Positions 53,894 to 62,277 of a DNA stretch of 64,000 nt are shown piece after piece. The DNA comes from Neogemmobacter tilapiae (GTDB taxonomy: Bacteria > Pseudomonadota > Alphaproteobacteria > Rhodobacterales > Rhodobacteraceae): NCBI RefSeq assembly GCF_014652215.1, contig NZ_BMYJ01000012.1:40154-104153 (forward strand). Direction: 5' to 3'. The notes beneath the pieces were generated by a model. The model ran no database searches. It was given only the letters and a program-made list of their open reading frames with translations, and had not been told where the DNA came from. Each line of letters opens with the position of its first letter. Positions within the stretch are counted from its first letter, which is position 1. A program made the translations under genes and the position numbers.

Positions 53894-55088
53894 TCACACT
53901 AAGAACAGCGCCCATCACCAGATAGACGATGGCAGCGACGGCGCCCCCCACAACCAAGGTCACAAGGGGTACGATTAACCGTGTCAGGGATTGCATTTGC
54001 CGCTCTGCCCGGCTTTCAAAACTTGCCGCGACCGAGGCCAAGACCAACGGAAGCGTATTTGTTGTTTCGCCATATCGAAACATCTCTTTAAAGGATTGCG
54101 GCAGCCGACTGTCTGCCACAAAGATGTCGCTTGCTGTTCCTCCACCCTCAAGTTGTTGTGCGGCCTTTGTAAAGCTGTCACCAGCGGGTTCGCGGGGCAT
54201 CAGTTCAGCCGTCCGGCGCAAAGCCACCGCCAAAGGTAGGCCCGAGCCCAGCAGCAGTGCCGATGTCCGCGACAGGCGTGCCAGAGACAGGGTTGCCATC
54301 ACGGTTCCAACTTTCGGCATCCGGAATGCGAACCGACGTAGCCTCGACGAAACCCGCGGCCAAATCAAAAACAGTGTCCCGACCAGTACACCTGTCAGCA
54401 AGGCAAACACGAACCAATAGCCTGCCAGTAACTCTCCAAAGCGGACCATTGCTGCGATCAAGGCTGGCACCTCCTGCCCCATAGATGAGAACATCGGTGC
54501 CAGGTTCGGTGCCAGATAGATGGCAAGAAAGATCACCATGAAAGCCGCACCAACCAATAGGATGGCGGGGTAAACGAGGGCTGCCCCAACTTCAGACCGC
54601 AGGTTGTCCTGCCGCCGCAGAAAGGTGGAAAGAGAGTTCAGAATGACCACCGGGTTCCGCGAGGCATAGCTCACCTCGACCAATGGCACGAACAGTGGAG
54701 AAAAGGCCTGGGCCTCCCCCTCCAACGCTTTCGGGAAGTCAGTGCCATCGGCCACCAGCCGATTGATCCGATCAAAGCTGCGTCGAATTTGTTGATTTTC
54801 CGCCCCCTCACCCAGCAGGCGGGTGGCTTGTGGCAAAGTCATGCCTGAACCCAGCATCAGCGCCATCTGTTCCGCCAGATCGGCTTGTGCCGACAGGGGG
54901 ATTTTCTTTTGATGTCTTCCCCGCCTTGCAGCGGGCGTTCCGACTGAAACCGGCCCCTCTGTCAATTCTACAACAGTAAGGCCCTGCCCGGTAAGGCTGG
55001 CGAAGGCTAGGGACTCGTTCGAAAACTCGACTGACCCTGTCTCGCTGCGACCGTCTGCTGAAAATGCCCGATATCGGAAGATCGGCAT
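53874..55088 (-). CDS. gspF: Type II secretion inner-membrane platform protein GspF
   Basis: 404 residues from MPIFRYRAFSADGRSETG. Two GspF/PilC cytoplasmic helical domains (DLAEQMALMLGSGMTLPQATR near 80; SLARLSRTSALLLGSGLPLAVALRRT near 275) alternate with three membrane helices (PAILLVGAAFMVIFLAIYLAP, VFALLTGVLVGTLFLIWP and a C-terminal VPLVTLVVGGAVAAIVYLVM). It forms the rotary base contacting the GspE ATPase. The start at 55088 is 5 bases after the gspD stop; a longer reading overlaps gspD and lacks the family N-terminus. Confidence 0.94.
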   Translation of the reverse strand: MPIFRYRAFSADGRSETGSVEFSNESLAFASLTGQGLTVVELTEGPVSVGTPAARRGRHQKKIPLSAQADLAEQMALMLGSGMTLPQATRLLGEGAENQQIRRSFDRINRLVADGTDFPKALEGEAQAFSPLFVPLVEVSYASRNPVVILNSLSTFLRRQDNLRSEVGAALVYPAILLVGAAFMVIFLAIYLAPNLAPMFSSMGQEVPALIAAMVRFGELLAGYWFVFALLTGVLVGTLFLIWPRVSSRLRRFAFRMPKVGTVMATLSLARLSRTSALLLGSGLPLAVALRRTAELMPREPAGDSFTKAAQQLEGGGTASDIFVADSRLPQSFKEMFRYGETTNTLPLVLASVAASFESRAERQMQSLTRLIVPLVTLVVGGAVAAIVYLVMGAVLSVNDLGTL

Positions 55089-55093
55089 CCCGG

Positions 55094-57142
55094 CTACTGC
55101 GTGATATCTGCAATTGTATGGCGCGCCGGCCCAAGACCGGTATCCAGCAACGTATCGGATTGCGAAAGCTTGTTGCGCCAATAGGCCGTTGCATCCGCCG
55201 CATCGCCATCATCTTCCACCACGCGAGGCCGGATCAGGATCAACAACTCGGTCCTTGTCTTGCTGCTGTCTTTCGATTTGAAAAGGTTGCCCACCACCGG
55301 CACCTTGCCCAAGCCCGGTGTTTCCGTCGATCCGCTGTCGTCCTGCTCTTGCACCAGCCCACCTAAGGCCAAAGTTTGGCCGTCGCCAAGCGATACGCTT
55401 GTTTGAATTTTTCGCTGGCTGATGGTCGGCGACGCGATGCCACCCGTCGTTTCGGTGGTCTTCACGGCGCTGACCTCTTGGGTAATATCCAGCAGCACTT
55501 TGCCACCGTTGCCGATACGCGGCTTCACCCGCAAAATGATGCCGGTATCGCGATAGTCGACCTGTGTGAGAACGGGCGCATTGGCGGAATCTGCACTCAC
55601 CTCGCTTTGCGTTGCGATGGGCACCTGATCACCGATCTGCAAAATGCCCTCTTTGTTGTCCAGAACCATCAGCGTCGGCGCCGAGATGATCTTGACCTCC
55701 GTCACACTGGCCAAAGCTGTTAGTGCCATGTCGGCGCCGCCAACCCCAAACACGGCTGAAAAACCATTGCCGCCTTGGTGGCCCTTTCTTGCCGCCGGTC
55801 CGAAATTCAGATCCCAGTTGCCCCGCGACAGGAACCAACGGGTTCCAACGGACAATTCGTCTTTCAGCACGACTTCCGCGATTGTGGCCTCCAGCAGCAC
55901 CTGACGTGCTGCGCTGTCCAAGGAAGACAACAGATAGGCCACCTGATCGTGATCTTCGCGGGTGCCCCGTACGATCAAGGCGTTCCGACTATCGTCCGCC
56001 GCAACCCTTGCCCCGCCCGACCCGCCGCCACTTGCGCCGCCCTCTGACATCGCCGCCAAAGTCACTTCCTCTTTGCCGCCACTCGAAGAGGATCCGCTTT
56101 CCGCCATCATGCTGTTCAGGATTGGTGCCACTTCTGACGCACTGCGGTTTTGCAGCGGATAGGTCGCCATATACACCGAACTTCCGGCCGCCGATTTGTC
56201 CAACTCGCGGATCCAGCGTTGGGCACGGTCCACATAAATCGACCGGGACGAGACCACCAAAATCGACTTGAGCCGCGGGTTCGGAATGAACTCGACCACC
56301 CCGTTCAGCATTCCCCCTTCTTCGGCCTCAAAGATTTTTGTCAGTTCACTGACCAAAGCCTCAGGCTCGGCGGACCGCAATTGCACCAAGGCCACCGATT
56401 TGCCTTGCAACACGTCCACGTCGAAAAGATTTAGGGCGTCCAAAGCAGATTCCAGCAGCGGTCCCGACCCAGACAGCAGCAACAGGTTGCGCTCTTTTTC
56501 GACCACGACGTTCAGCCCCTGCAAGGTCAAAGGCTCCAGCAGCTTGGCCATTTCCGAACCCGATATGAACCGCAATGGCGCGACGACAATACTCGATCCG
56601 TCCACGCCGCCTGTCCCGGCAACACGGAATGTTGTATTGCCGGACGTCCCGCCGACAATCCGCAGAATGCCGCCTTCGTTCCGCAACTGCGCCCCGTTCG
56701 CAGCCAAAGAGGCCTCGAACAAATCCAGCAAAGCCGATTTCGGCACGGGCCCCGTCGTTTGAATGGTAATGCTTCCCTCCAACCCATCCGCCACAACGTA
56801 ATTCTGCTGCAACGTATCGCCCAGAACGGCTTTCGCCGCCGCTTCAATCGAAGCATTGACCAAAGCAAGTTCGACTTTTTCGCCGTCAGACGGAACCACA
56901 ATGGCTTGGCTTTTTCCGCGCCCGCGCAGGGCGTCGCCGTTCAGAAAGTTATCCGTTCCGCGCTGCATCGCACCCGGGCTTACACCCCCGACAAAACCAT
57001 GCGCTGTGCCGCGCGACACATCCCCCCGGCCAATCCGATCACCGCCAAACATGCCGGAGCTAGAAGAATTTTCATCGCCACAGGCGGAAACAATGCCCAT
57101 CGTCAAAGACAATGCGACGGCAAGGAAGCGGTTCCTGCGCAT
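55094..57142 (-). CDS. gspD: Type II secretion secretin GspD (lipoprotein type)
   Basis: 682 residues. The signal peptide ends in a lipobox (MGIVSAC, Cys21), so this secretin is probably lipidated and might reach the outer membrane without a separate pilotin; none is seen here. N-domains: VELALVNASIEAAAKAVLGD (N0), further KH-like N domains about 180-430 including FIPNPRLKSILVVSSRSIYV, and a Ser/Gly-rich loop near 360-385. The secretin core (about 430-670) has VLLEATIAEVVLKDELSVGT, VPIATQSEVS and GQTLALGGLVQEQDDSGSTE. The start at 57142 fits the lipobox spacing; an open frame continues upstream to 57184. Confidence 0.95.
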   Translation of the reverse strand: MRRNRFLAVALSLTMGIVSACGDENSSSSGMFGGDRIGRGDVSRGTAHGFVGGVSPGAMQRGTDNFLNGDALRGRGKSQAIVVPSDGEKVELALVNASIEAAAKAVLGDTLQQNYVVADGLEGSITIQTTGPVPKSALLDLFEASLAANGAQLRNEGGILRIVGGTSGNTTFRVAGTGGVDGSSIVVAPLRFISGSEMAKLLEPLTLQGLNVVVEKERNLLLLSGSGPLLESALDALNLFDVDVLQGKSVALVQLRSAEPEALVSELTKIFEAEEGGMLNGVVEFIPNPRLKSILVVSSRSIYVDRAQRWIRELDKSAAGSSVYMATYPLQNRSASEVAPILNSMMAESGSSSSGGKEEVTLAAMSEGGASGGGSGGARVAADDSRNALIVRGTREDHDQVAYLLSSLDSAARQVLLEATIAEVVLKDELSVGTRWFLSRGNWDLNFGPAARKGHQGGNGFSAVFGVGGADMALTALASVTEVKIISAPTLMVLDNKEGILQIGDQVPIATQSEVSADSANAPVLTQVDYRDTGIILRVKPRIGNGGKVLLDITQEVSAVKTTETTGGIASPTISQRKIQTSVSLGDGQTLALGGLVQEQDDSGSTETPGLGKVPVVGNLFKSKDSSKTRTELLILIRPRVVEDDGDAADATAYWRNKLSQSDTLLDTGLGPARHTIADITQ

Positions 57143-57190
57143 AGAGTACCTGCTGGTTATGTTTTTATCTGCTCTTTGCCGCAACAGTAG

Positions 57191-57718
57191 TCATTCGCGA
57201 TACAATTGAACAGCGAATTCATGGGGGGGCTGTTCCAGACGCACGTCATTCTGCGATATTGCTACAACGGTCCAGCCATGGACATCGTCACCGACAGTCA
57301 CCCAGATTTCTGTGTCTAAGGCATCATTGCGCAGCAAGGCCCGGGTTTGCTCGCCCGTCGCGAGAATACCTAAAAGCTGAAGCACAGGTTGCTCGACCGC
57401 CTCTTCTATCGGTTCTTCAATCGTTTCGATGACCTCAACCACATCTTCCGCTTCGACAACTTCCGGTAAATTTGGTGCCTGACGACCCTCGGCAAAAAGC
57501 AGCTGGTCCGAGAAGTCCGCAATATATTGATCCAACTGCGCCGCCACGGGCGTGGGAAAAAGTGTTTCGTCCGTTTTGACCTTGATCGGTGTCGGTTGCT
57601 CCAAGACAGGCCTCGTTCCGACCTGGTTGCCTGGCATCGAAAACCAACCCGCCCCCCCGGCACAGACCGCCGCCACCACCAGACCCATGGGCGGGAAATG
57701 TCGCCGCAAGACACTCAC
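57191..57718 (-). CDS. gspC: Type II secretion GspC-like inner-membrane protein without PDZ domain
   Basis: 175 residues starting at GTG, overlapping the gspM stop (GTGA). One N-terminal membrane helix (GLVVAAVCAGGAGWFSM) is followed by a Pro/Glu-rich linker (about 75-105, repeated VE/IE) and a homology-region domain (LQLLGILATGEQTRALLRN, then VTVGDDVHGWTVVAISQNDV), as in GspC/PilP. The C-terminal PDZ or coiled-coil part of classical GspC is missing. It should link the inner platform to the secretin N0 domain. Position between gspM and gspD supports the assignment. Confidence 0.78.
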   Translation of the reverse strand: MSVLRRHFPPMGLVVAAVCAGGAGWFSMPGNQVGTRPVLEQPTPIKVKTDETLFPTPVAAQLDQYIADFSDQLLFAEGRQAPNLPEVVEAEDVVEVIETIEEPIEEAVEQPVLQLLGILATGEQTRALLRNDALDTEIWVTVGDDVHGWTVVAISQNDVRLEQPPHEFAVQLYRE

Positions 57719-58269
57719 GGTGCTGTCTCCTCGTCCGGCAGGTCGACAAAGGCCCAGACCGCAAGGCGCAGACTGACCATTGCCTTTTCTTCTGCTTCGC
57801 CACCCGGTTGCTGCCGTACCCATAGATAAGAAAAGGCTAGATAAGGCGTGGTCGACTCTACGGCTGCCAGAAATTCGGCAAACTCTCGATGGCCGCCATC
57901 CATCTCCAATTCAAAGCCCATCGTTTCCCGGCTTATCTCCTGTGGTCCATTGGTCGGCCCAAAGGAAATGACCCTCAGGCCTGCCTTTCGCGCGGTTGTG
58001 ACCAATCGATCCTGCAAAGCAATTTCGATTGCAGCGCGGCTCTCGGCTTTCCAAGACAAATCTTTGGGAAGGCGATCTTGCGCATCGTGGGTTGAACGCA
58101 GCAAAGCGGCGCGCCGTAGCAGTGCAGCCTCCGCATCCGCCAGTTCCTCCGCGCGGTCTTGCTGGGCGGCCAACGAGGCCCGGCCCTGCGCGGTCAGTAA
58201 AAGGACAGTGGCGATAGCCAACAAACCCACAAGCGCCAATCCAACGACCTGCCTGACGACCCCCATCAT
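57715..58269 (-). CDS. gspM: Type II secretion GspM-like protein (subtype b)
   Basis: 184 residues. N-terminal membrane helix (LALVGLLAIATVLLLTAQG), a coiled-coil-like Ala/Glu/Arg-rich segment (about 30-65), then a ferredoxin-like periplasmic domain (ETMGFELEMDGGHREFAEFL, TTPYLAFSYLWVRQQPGG). This matches the PilO/GspM_b layout rather than classical GspM. It pairs with GspL in the inner-membrane assembly platform. Start overlaps the gspL stop (ATGA); end overlaps gspC. Confidence 0.82.
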   Translation of the reverse strand: MMGVVRQVVGLALVGLLAIATVLLLTAQGRASLAAQQDRAEELADAEAALLRRAALLRSTHDAQDRLPKDLSWKAESRAAIEIALQDRLVTTARKAGLRVISFGPTNGPQEISRETMGFELEMDGGHREFAEFLAAVESTTPYLAFSYLWVRQQPGGEAEEKAMVSLRLAVWAFVDLPDEETAP

Positions 58270-59258
58270 TCTAAACTGTCTTTCAACTGGATCGAAATGT
58301 TAAAGCGGTTTTGCCGTGAAAGGCTATCAATCTGGATTGGCCCATCCATCCTCGCGACTTCGACCCAGGGGCTGGCTTGCAAAACCCGCAGCGCTTCGGG
58401 CGCATCCCCGCTGGAAAAGCCTGAAAGACGCATTTCCCGTCCTGAAACGCTCATCTCCGACAGCCACACATTTGGCGGAAGCCTTTGGGCCAAATCAGTC
58501 AGCAAGGAAAGCTTGCGGCTGTCGCGGATAAAGCGTTCGACATCGTTTGCCAAATCGGCTTCGCGCGTGTCCGCACCGTCGGCCAAAGTTGAAAGCTCTC
58601 GCAGCTTGGCCTCCAGCGCTTCAATCGACGTTACTTTAGCGGCATTCGCATCGGCCAGTGCGCGGCTCTCCACACTCAATTGCCAGATCGGCACCAAAGC
58701 GATGACCAAAACCGCCAACACGGCCCCCATCGCCGCAGTCCGGGCCCGTTTGGACTGTTTCTCATCCTCGCTCCAAAAAGGGCGGCCTTGCTGCCCGGCA
58801 AGCCGAACCGCCGTTACCTTTGTCCCACCTTCGGCGACGAACCGGCGCAAAGCGTCAATATCCTCCTGCCGCAGGATCCGCACCTGATAGGTCAGAAAGT
58901 CACCCTCGACCCGACCTGTCGAGATTTGCCAAACTAGGCCTTGTGCCTGTCCCGGCAGGGTCTGCCGCAATTGCATCCGCACCGCTTCTTCAGCAGCCGC
59001 CGCCGCTGCCTTGGGCAGGCGGATCGTTCGCAACAATGCGGCCGACGCATCAATCTCCAATTCAATCTCGTCGGCCTTCCGAACCAAGTCGCCCAAGGCG
59101 ATCCGCCCCGCCTCATTTAACGGCAGTGCCTCGACGCGAAACGGGCTGGCCTTGATCCGAAAAAAACCCGGCAAAAACAGATCATGTGGAAATAGCCGTT
59201 CGAAAAACTGCGCAAATCGTCCGGCCGGGTCGATCCGGTTCAGAAATGCCGAACGCAT
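58266..59258 (-). CDS. gspL: Type II secretion GspL/PilN-like protein
   Basis: 330 residues from MRSAFLNRID, with AGGA 8 bases upstream. The N-terminal cytoplasmic part (about 1-165) resembles the actin-like GspL domain (VEALPLNEAGRIALGDLVRK, IELEIDASAALLRTIRLPKA). The membrane helix (AAMGAVLAVLVIALVPIWQL) is near residue 175, followed by a PilN-type periplasmic domain (SRKLSLLTDLAQRLPPNVWL, SEMSVSGREMRLSG). It bridges GspE to the inner membrane. First gene of the minus-strand operon L-M-C-D-F-I-J; divergent from gspE. Confidence 0.88.
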   Translation of the reverse strand: MRSAFLNRIDPAGRFAQFFERLFPHDLFLPGFFRIKASPFRVEALPLNEAGRIALGDLVRKADEIELEIDASAALLRTIRLPKAAAAAAEEAVRMQLRQTLPGQAQGLVWQISTGRVEGDFLTYQVRILRQEDIDALRRFVAEGGTKVTAVRLAGQQGRPFWSEDEKQSKRARTAAMGAVLAVLVIALVPIWQLSVESRALADANAAKVTSIEALEAKLRELSTLADGADTREADLANDVERFIRDSRKLSLLTDLAQRLPPNVWLSEMSVSGREMRLSGFSSGDAPEALRVLQASPWVEVARMDGPIQIDSLSRQNRFNISIQLKDSLE

Positions 59259-59341
59259 GAGATTGATCCTGTTGCACTTTGCGATAGCGTCCTTCTGCCA
59301 CAGCGGATTATGATCGGGCAACAACAACCGCAGATCGAACC

Positions 59342-60778
59342 GTGAACCTTTCTGACCACAATAGCGCGCTTGCCGCATGTCTTCTGGACCGGGGATGCGC
59401 CGACCAAGCCACAATTGATCGTGCCGCCACGGCGGCAAAGCGCGAAGAGAAGCGGCTGGAACAGATGCTGCTGCGTCTTGGTCTCGTCGAAGAAGATCGT
59501 TTGATCGCGGCCCTTAGCCAAGTTCTGGGCGTCCCATTGATCGACCCCGGACAGTGGACGGTGGACCGAACCTGTATAGACCGGCTCACCCAGCCCTATC
59601 TCTCCGCAAATCTCGTGCTCCCCTTGCGTGACGCGCAGGGGCTGGCCCTCGCCTTGGCCGATCCCGGCAATCCAGATCTGCGGCAGGAATTGGCGTTCCT
59701 CTTGAACGCGCCGATCCGTGTTTTTGCGGCAACATCAGACCAAATTCGCGCCGCTTTGCTCCCCATCGATGCGACGATCCCAGTCGAGGCCAGCGGTGAC
59801 ACGATTGCGCGCGATGCCGAGCAGTTGCGCAAGAACGATGCAGACGGCCCGGTCATCAAATTCGTCCAGGATTTATTGGCATCAGCGGTTCTGAAAGGGG
59901 CCTCTGATGTGCATGTTGAAAGCACCGACACTGGCCTTTCGCTGCGTTTTCGGCAGAACGGCATCCTCGTCCCTCAACCCCTTGACCGCAATCTGCCTGC
60001 GGCGAGCATCCTCTCGCGCCTTAAAGTCATGGCCAATGTGAATGTTGCCGAACGCCGCTTGCCGCAGGATGGGCGTCTGCAAACCATGATCGCTGGCCGG
60101 GCGGTCGATTTCCGCTTTTCGTCGATCCCGACCCAATGGGGCGAAAGCATCGCCATTCGTGTGTTGGACCCAAAGGCGCTTCGCTTGGGCTGGGACAAGT
60201 TGGGCTTTGATCCACAGATTGTCGCCAGGCTCATCGGTCTTGTCGAAGCGCCCAGCGGCCTATTTCTTGTCACAGGACCAACCGGGTCGGGCAAGACCAC
60301 CACGCTTTACACGGCCCTGTCCCATTTGAATTCGACATCACGCAAGATTATTACCGTCGAAGATCCGGTGGAATATGATCTTCCGGGGGTTCAGCAGGTA
60401 CAAGTCCATGATGACATCGGCCTCTCTTTTGCGCGTGTCCTTCGATCTATCTTGCGCCACGACCCCAATGTGATCCTCATTGGCGAAATTCGTGATCAGG
60501 AAACGGCCGCCATTGCTGTTCGTGCTGCGCAGGTCGGTCGCATGGTTCTTTCAACCTTGCATACAAATTCCGCGGCGGGTGCGGTCAACCGCCTCGTTGA
60601 TCTTGGTGTCCCCGCATATCTGGTGCGTGATGTGCTGCGCGGTGTTCTCGCGCAGGAACTGCAACTTAGCCCCTGTTCGACCTGCCAAGGACAGGGCTGT
60701 CCCGTCTGCGGCAGCACAGGTGTCGGTGTTAGAACGCTAAAGGCAGATCTTTGGGAACCGGCCTCGCCGTTGGCTTGA
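59342..60778 (+). CDS. gspE: Type II secretion ATPase GspE
   Basis: 478 residues from a GTG at 59342. N1E-type domain (about 1-140), then the AAA-like motor with Walker A GPTGSGKTTTLY, Asp box ITVEDPVEYDLPGVQQ, Walker B ILIGEIRDQETA and His box MVLSTLHTNSAAGAVNRL. The zinc-binding C-terminal element is present but short (CSTCQGQGCPVCGSTG, four Cys), and the protein ends soon after, so it is a little shorter than classical GspE of about 500. It drives pseudopilus assembly with GspF and GspL. Divergent from gspL, with 83 bases between them. Confidence 0.95.
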   Translation: MNLSDHNSALAACLLDRGCADQATIDRAATAAKREEKRLEQMLLRLGLVEEDRLIAALSQVLGVPLIDPGQWTVDRTCIDRLTQPYLSANLVLPLRDAQGLALALADPGNPDLRQELAFLLNAPIRVFAATSDQIRAALLPIDATIPVEASGDTIARDAEQLRKNDADGPVIKFVQDLLASAVLKGASDVHVESTDTGLSLRFRQNGILVPQPLDRNLPAASILSRLKVMANVNVAERRLPQDGRLQTMIAGRAVDFRFSSIPTQWGESIAIRVLDPKALRLGWDKLGFDPQIVARLIGLVEAPSGLFLVTGPTGSGKTTTLYTALSHLNSTSRKIITVEDPVEYDLPGVQQVQVHDDIGLSFARVLRSILRHDPNVILIGEIRDQETAAIAVRAAQVGRMVLSTLHTNSAAGAVNRLVDLGVPAYLVRDVLRGVLAQELQLSPCSTCQGQGCPVCGSTGVGVRTLKADLWEPASPLA

Positions 60779-60808
60779 AACTTGCACCACATCGCCACGC
60801 CAAAACGA

Positions 60809-61432
60809 CTAGTCCACCGACACGCGCTCTACACTTCCGATCCTTTGTTCCAGCCCTGAAAGGCGTTTCGGCAGATCTTCCAGCCCCGGTGCCGGATTTT
60901 CAACGCTGAACTGCGCATTCGACGCCCGCTGCGTCACCATAGGCATGATCTGCAAGGCGAAATCCCCGACCACACCCATCTGCGCCAAACTGCCTGCTAA
61001 AGTCGGGTAGCGCTGCCCCGCTGGCAGAGATTCCAGCATGCGTTGGCGGGCCGCCGGATCAAGTCCAATTCCTTCGAGCACCATCGGGGCCGCGTGATAA
61101 AGGTCCACCTGACCGTAAGGATCTTGCAAGCGCACCATCCTCGTTTGCCCGCCATAGGACATCGCAAAGGGGATCCCGCGAAAATTCGCGCCTTCAGCGC
61201 CGGCATCGGCCCCCCGTAGCAAAGCAAACACGACGGCCCGCAATTCCTCTTGGATCGCGTCATCTGCAACGGCTTGGGCATGGGCTTTCTCTAGCCTTCC
61301 GATGCTTCGCAACGAAGCCATCGTGCGGGCCTGCAAAAGCGCCACGAGACTGGCCAACAAAAGCACAGACAACAAAGTGGCGACCAAAACAAAACCTTGC
61401 CGAGGATTGCGCGCACTCAAGGGCTGCTCCAT
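60809..61432 (-). CDS. gspK: Type II secretion minor pseudopilin GspK (short form)
   Basis: 207 residues from MEQPLSARN. Prepilin-like leader NPRQG before FVLVATLLSVLLLASLVALL, with Ala instead of Glu at +5, the hallmark that distinguishes GspK from other pseudopilins. Later segments (VRLQDPYGQVDLYHAAPMVL, LDPAARQRMLESLPAG, YPTLAGSLAQMGV) match the helical GspK domain, but the protein is about 100 residues shorter than E. coli GspK. It caps the pseudopilus with GspI and GspJ. The start at 61432 overlaps the prepilin peptidase end by 16 bases. Confidence 0.82.
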   Translation of the reverse strand: MEQPLSARNPRQGFVLVATLLSVLLLASLVALLQARTMASLRSIGRLEKAHAQAVADDAIQEELRAVVFALLRGADAGAEGANFRGIPFAMSYGGQTRMVRLQDPYGQVDLYHAAPMVLEGIGLDPAARQRMLESLPAGQRYPTLAGSLAQMGVVGDFALQIMPMVTQRASNAQFSVENPAPGLEDLPKRLSGLEQRIGSVERVSVD

Positions 61433-62037
61433 TCTTGACCCATCAGGGCAACAACAAAGATTGCATAGGCCAGATACGGCCCGAATGCGATACCCCGCAC
61501 GGCCCCCCCTCGCCGCCAGCTTAGAAAAAGGGTGCCGCAGATGCCAGCGATTGACGCGAGAAACAGGAAAAACCAAAGCATATCAGCGCCACAGCATAGA
61601 ACACCCGCACCGATCAGCTTTGCGTCACCAATGCCCAAGGCTTCCTCGCCTGTACGCCGCCAGTAAATCTCTCCCAAGCCCCAAAACACTGCGTAGGCCG
61701 CTACCGCAAATCCGAATTCGATTAAGGCAACGGTCGCTGTCGCGGAGTAGAACACCCATCCCAGACCAAAGATTGCAACGCCCAAGTTGGCAAGGTCCGG
61801 AATTCGCTGCGCATCCAAATCGGTCGCTGACATCCAGATCAGCGGCAAAGCCAAAAGCAGAAATACCGCATCGCCGGAAAAAGCAAACCATGTCGCAACA
61901 TAGAGGCATGCAAAAGGCAGCAATTTCAAACAAACCCCTATCCTGAAAACCATGAGAGTAACTTCACGACCTATTCTCACGCCCCAATATACCAGAACGC
62001 CCAACAATGAAGCGAACGCCACAATGGCGCCAGCCAA
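61417..62037 (-). CDS. gspO: Prepilin peptidase, short A24 type (GspO/PilD-like)
   Basis: About 206 residues with seven or so hydrophobic segments. The two catalytic aspartates of A24 peptidases are visible: SATDLDAQRIPD and the GxGD motif LGIGDAKLIGA. It lacks the N-terminal zinc-binding methyltransferase part of PilD, so it may process pseudopilins without N-methylating them. Start uncertain: a TTG at 62037 lies 10 bases after GGAGGAGG; the frame is open to 62064, and an ATG at 61953 (MVFRIGVCL) would remove the first helix. It co-operates with the adjacent gspK and the other pseudopilin genes. Confidence 0.82.
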   Translation of the reverse strand: MAGAIVAFASLLGVLVYWGVRIGREVTLMVFRIGVCLKLLPFACLYVATWFAFSGDAVFLLLALPLIWMSATDLDAQRIPDLANLGVAIFGLGWVFYSATATVALIEFGFAVAAYAVFWGLGEIYWRRTGEEALGIGDAKLIGAGVLCCGADMLWFFLFLASIAGICGTLFLSWRRGGAVRGIAFGPYLAYAIFVVALMGQEWSSP

Positions 62038-62277
62038 AACCCCGCAACCTCCTCCGATAGGCAAGTTGCGGCGGCGCGGGGGTTGCTTTCAGTCTTCTGC
62101 CCCGCAGATGATACCAACGACCTAGCTGAGGCCTTTTCCAATTGCTCGCCCTGCCTCTGCCCAGGGCAGAAGGCAAGGGGCGAGAAGGAATTCCACCAAT
62201 TTTCCGCCTGTTGCGGGGCCATTTCCAAAGCCAATCCGCCGCCGCTCCGAATTACATAGAAAGGTTAGCATCACGGC

